NCBI RefSeq assembly: GCF_000715075.1
Contig: NC_134101.1
Coordinates: forward strand, 25,722,822 to 25,786,821
Reading direction: 5' to 3'
Origin: Nicotiana tabacum
Taxonomy: Eukaryota > Streptophyta > Magnoliopsida > Solanales > Solanaceae
Length of the DNA: 64,000 nucleotides
Shown piece after piece: positions 60,288 to 64,000 of this stretch (within the stretch, counting starts at the first letter, position 1; each line of letters opens with the position of its first letter). The position numbers and the translations under genes are program-made. The notes beneath the pieces are model-generated. The model did no database searches and was not told the origin of the DNA. It saw nothing but the letters and a program-made list of their open reading frames with translations.

Positions 60288-60958
60288 TCCGGTTGAGGAT
60301 AAATTACTAATTAAGAGCTTGAGTTTATTATAAGGAGGATAATTGTACCACAGATTTACAGTTGATTATTTCATTTATTTACTTTGCCTCATATTTTTTC
60401 ACCTCCTTACTGTACCTGATAATATTGGACCACTAGTGAGTGTCGATGTCGACCCCTCGTCACTACTCCTCCGGGGTTAGGCTAGATACTTATTGGGTAC
60501 ACGTTGATTTATGTACTCATTCTACACTTGCTGCACATTTTTGTGCAGGTATTTTTATGTTCGGTGGTCCTTTGAGCACGGAGGCACGGATGATGCGGGG
60601 ACTTTCCAAGAGCTGCATTCCAGGTTACGATCCGTAGCCAGCAGAGTCTCCTCCAGTTTTATTTGTATTTTTCCTGTCTAATTTGTATTCCGGACAGATG
60701 TTGTATATTATTTTATTTCCTAGTTGATGCTCATGCACTTGTGACACCGGGTTTTGGGGGTACTTGTGAGTTATTCATTATTGTAATTGGAAAAATATTA
60801 TCATTTACTCTGTAAATATTATTTTTGATTATTTAATTGAAGGAAAATTTTGATTTCAAAATACTAAAATGAATAATCGAGTTAATCAACTATTGTTGGC
60901 TTGCCTGGCAGCAGTGTTAGGTGTCATCACGACCATTAATGGATTTTTGGTCGTGACA

Positions 60959-61665
60959 ATAAATGAGTAGCCTTTCTCCATCCTTCGGTTTATCCCGTAG
61001 GGGTGGATTTGACAAATATGATTTTAGATTTTTAAGAGCTTGTTGGCGTTCGTCAGTCCATTCAAATTGGTTTTGATATTTCAATACTAAAAAGAATTTA
61101 AAACTTTTCTCTGAAGATTTGGAAATAAATATTCCCAAAGCTGCTATCCTCCATGTTAACCTCTGCACCTCTTTTTTGCTCGTGAGTATGTCAGGTATCT
61201 CTTCAATGGCTTTAATCTGTACAGGATTCACTTCAATGCCCCTGTTAGAAACAAGAAAGCCTAAAAACTTACGTGAAGCCACGCCAAAAGCACATTTTTC
61301 TAGATTTAGCTTCATATTGTATTTGTGGAGTTCGAAAGTGCTTGAAAGGTGTTGAAAATGATCCCCTGCTTGTGTTGACTTGACTAACATATCGTCAATG
61401 TAGACTTCCATAGTCTTTTCCAGGTGTTCTTGAAACATTTTAGTCACCAATCTTTGATACGTGGCCCCAATGTTTTTTAAACCAAAGGGCATGACTTTGT
61501 AACAATAAGTCCCCTTGTCTATAATAAATGAAGTTTTTTCTTCATCTAGGGGATCCATCTTTATTTAATTATAACCTGAATATGCATCTAAAAAACTTAA
61601 CAGCTCATGACCTGCGGTAGAATCAATTAATTGATCTATATGCGGTAAAGTAAACTCATTTATCT
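60959..61665 (-). pseudogene. Reverse transcriptase of element B
   Basis: CYKVMPFGLKNIGATYQRLV, the catalytic YIDDM at 61388-61402, FLGFLVSNRGIEVNP, then the connection FEWTDERQQALKNLKSYL up to the insertion point (ERLLI). The open stretch 60917-61558 is nearly whole, but stops flank it upstream and part of the N-terminal RT, around 61640-61665, is deleted compared with element A. Confidence 0.88.
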
Positions 61666-62700
61666 TGATTTTTGTACCTCATCCTCAATCATTTGATTTT
61701 TGAAGGACCCTTGCTTCCTTTTCTTTCGCTTGACTGGGGGGTACAATAGATCTTCATTCAGTTTGTAGGTCATCATCTCCGATGGTATACCTGTCATATC
61801 TGAATGTGGCCAAGCAAAGCAATCTGTGTTAACTTCTAAAAATTTGACTAATTTACCTTTCATTTCCGGGCTCAGTTTCGCTCCAATGTAAACTTTTCTG
61901 TCTGGCCAGTGCTTGAATAGTATGATAGCCTCGAGTTCTTCAATCGTTGTTTTGATGATTTCATTCTCTTCTGGTTCTTGAATAACATCGGGTCTTGAAT
62001 CTACATCTGTCTATCCGAAAACGCTTTCAGCTGAGGTTTGTATTATTATATCCTCCACTAAATTCTGTAGTTGCTATTTCTCATTTGTAACATCATTTGA
62101 TGTGCTTGAATCCGCCACTGAATTGATACTTCTAGAAGCCTGCTGATCTCCACGGATTTGTTGAATCCCCCATTGCGAAGGAAACTTAATAACTTGATGT
62201 AATTTAGATGGTACATCGTCCATATAATGAATCCATGGCCTTCCAAGAATCATATTATAAGCCATGTCAGTGTCTATCGCCTGGAATTTCGTATCCTTGA
62301 TAACTCCTTCTGCAAATGTGGTAAGCATTATTTCCCCTTTCGTGATAACACTTGAATTATCAAATCCAGACAAAGATCGTGATTTTGGTACCACCTTGTC
62401 GTCAGCTTGCATTTCATTCACCACCCTTAGAAGAATAATATTTATGGAGCTACCTGGATCAATCAAAACTCGTTTTACATTAGTATCATGTACAAGTAAA
62501 GATATTACCAGTGCATCATTGTGAGGAATTAACAAGCCATCTGCATCTACATCATCAAACGTTATACTGCCTTCATCCCAAACATGGCGAACTCGTTTTC
62601 CATGAGTAATCGTGACTTTCGACGTCTTTTTGCAGCTGTATATGTCACACCATTGACCTCTTCTCCCCCGCTTATCACATTGACGGTTCACTTTGGAGAC
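61666..62700 (-). pseudogene. Aspartic protease and linker of element B
   Basis: RVLIDPGSSINIILLRVVNE keeps the active-site Asp and Gly; LGRPWIHYMDDVPSKLHQV follows. The linker has NEDLLYPPVKRKKRKQGSF. The open stretch 62074-62691 holds the protease; frames shift between it and the linker. Confidence 0.84.
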
Positions 62701-64000
62701 GGAGGTTTTGGAGGCTCTTGTCTATTCTTCATATAGGATTGCTTGCCTTTCTCACTGAACAAGTCAGTTAAATACCCCTGCTTTAATAAATGCTCAAGTT
62801 CACCTTGTAATAATCTAAAATCTATTGTTTTATGGCCATGATCGTTGTGAAACTCTCACCAGAAATCTGGATTTCTTTTGCTCGGGTTTGATCTCATTTC
62901 TTTAGGCCACCGTACCTTATCTCCCATACTTCTTAAAACAGCCACCAACTCGGAAGTGCTGACATTGAAATTGTAATCTCCAATCCTTGTGTCTGTGTCA
63001 GAATCACTACCTCGTGCATCTCGTCCTTTTCTGAACCTGGATGATGAACCCGCATCTTTGTGCCTTGATCTAGGGTCAGACAGTATGTTTTCCTGTTTAG
63101 ACCGTGAATCCCATCCTGCAGGTCCCATGTAAGGTTCGTATGTGTTTTTCCCCGACTTTTTTTCAGATTCTGAACGTCTAGAACTTGTTCTTTCATCGAC
63201 CCTTGACTGTGTAACCGTGTCTTCTTCTATCCGCAGCTTTGTGTTGTACCTGTTGTACACATCATTCCATGTTGTAGCAGGAAATTCTCGCAAACTTTCC
63301 TTAAGTCTTCTCGTGGCTTCTGAACTTTTTTCATTTAAATTGCTTGTGAAGGCCATAGCTTCCCAATTATCAGGTACTTGTGGTAGCATCATCCTTTCAC
63401 GTTGAAATCTATCCACAAATTCCCTGAGTAACTCTGTATCTTCTTGTTTTACCTTAAAGATGTCTTCCATCCTTTTTTCAACCTTCTAAGCTCCCGAATG
63501 TGCTTTTATGAATGAATCTGTAAGCTCAACAAAACATTTAATAGAGTTTTCAGGTAAAAGATAATACCATGTTAATGCCCCTTTCGTGAGTGTTTATCCA
63601 AATTTTTTGACCAAAACTAATTCAATTTTCTACTTGGTTAAATCATTGCCCTTTACGCCAGTTGTAAACGAAGTTACATGATCTCGTGGGTCAGTTGTTA
63701 TCCCATCATATTTTGGAATATCAGGCATTATGAACTTTTTAGGAATTGGCAGAGGAGCCGCACTCAGATTCCAAGGTTGCTGCGAATACTTATCAATATC
63801 CACACCTTTTATTACGGGAGGTACGCCTGGTATTTGCTCTATGCGATCGTTTTGTTCTTTTAACTGTTTCTGCAAAGTTAGTACCAAACTTTGTAAATCT
63901 GATTTATTAGGTATACCTGACCTCCTATCACGGGATTCATTAGGAACTCCTCCACTTCCAGAATTATCGAGCCCCGAGCATGGGTTTTTTAAAGTCATTG
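62701..64000 (-). pseudogene. Gag of element B (5' part beyond the window)
   Basis: DTELLREFVDRFQRERMMLP, FPATTWNDVYNRYNTKLRIE, a basic Ser/Arg-rich middle, DKVRWPKEMRSNPSKRNPDF and the zinc-knuckle remnant around 62820-62860, with stops compared with element A. The N-terminal part (63630-63998) reads VIKGVDIDKYSQQPW and PIPKKFIMPDIPKYDG. Stops near 63629 and 63488 break it. Confidence 0.86.

Overview
The window is retrotransposon-packed plant nuclear DNA, most likely from Nicotiana or a close relative in the Solanaceae. The main pointer is a Ty1/copia element at 16185-20857 whose broken polyprotein reads very close to tobacco Tnt1 as I remember it. Very long non-coding LTR elements, GC-rich GCAGAAGCGG-type modules and long (TA)n/(TG)n runs also fit. 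I see no intact protein-coding host gene. The only host-like sequences are wreckage: a MAPKKK-like kinase (12198-15740) split by a solo LTR, BRI1-like leucine-rich repeats (21450-22106), and a decayed tRNA-Thr-like sequence (11418-11490).

Layout. (1) <1-10610: a Tat-clade Ty3/gypsy element (element A, minus strand) with 5' LTR, PBS, gag, PR, RT, RNase H, archaeal-type RNase H, INT, an internal polypurine motif, an ANTISENSE (plus-strand) multi-exon gene, 3' polypurine tract and a 3' LTR cut by the window edge. (2) 10611-22497: AT-rich DNA holding the tRNA-like sequence, the kinase pseudogene with a 2.7-kb solo LTR, the Tnt1-like element and the LRR fragment. (3) 22498-36391: a second Ty1/copia element (minus) with an 8.3-kb non-coding, long-LTR (LARD-type) element next to its 3' end. 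(4) 36392-37720: unassigned DNA with one possible MITE. (5) 37721->64000: a second Tat element (element B, minus), split in its RNase H by a 16.7-kb insertion at 44249-60958. The insertion is a tandem LTR-internal-LTR-internal-LTR array of the LARD family, flanked by the 5-bp duplication ATAAA.

How the parts work together. The Tat elements once encoded gag-pol on the minus strand. Both also carry, between pol and the 3' LTR, a plus-strand gene with three introns at the same places, a domain that looks like the 'putative gypsy type transposon' family, and a long coiled coil. Both copies are decayed, at mostly different sites, so the gene was present in their common ancestor. The LARD elements have initiator-Met primer sites, polypurine tracts and LTRs of about 2.7-3.4 kb but no readable gag or pol, so they must have been moved by proteins from elsewhere. 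Insertion order: B, then the LARD array inside it; kinase pseudogene, then the solo LTR inside it; copia element 2, then LARD E at its 3' end. All family calls come from reading the sequence; no database search was run.
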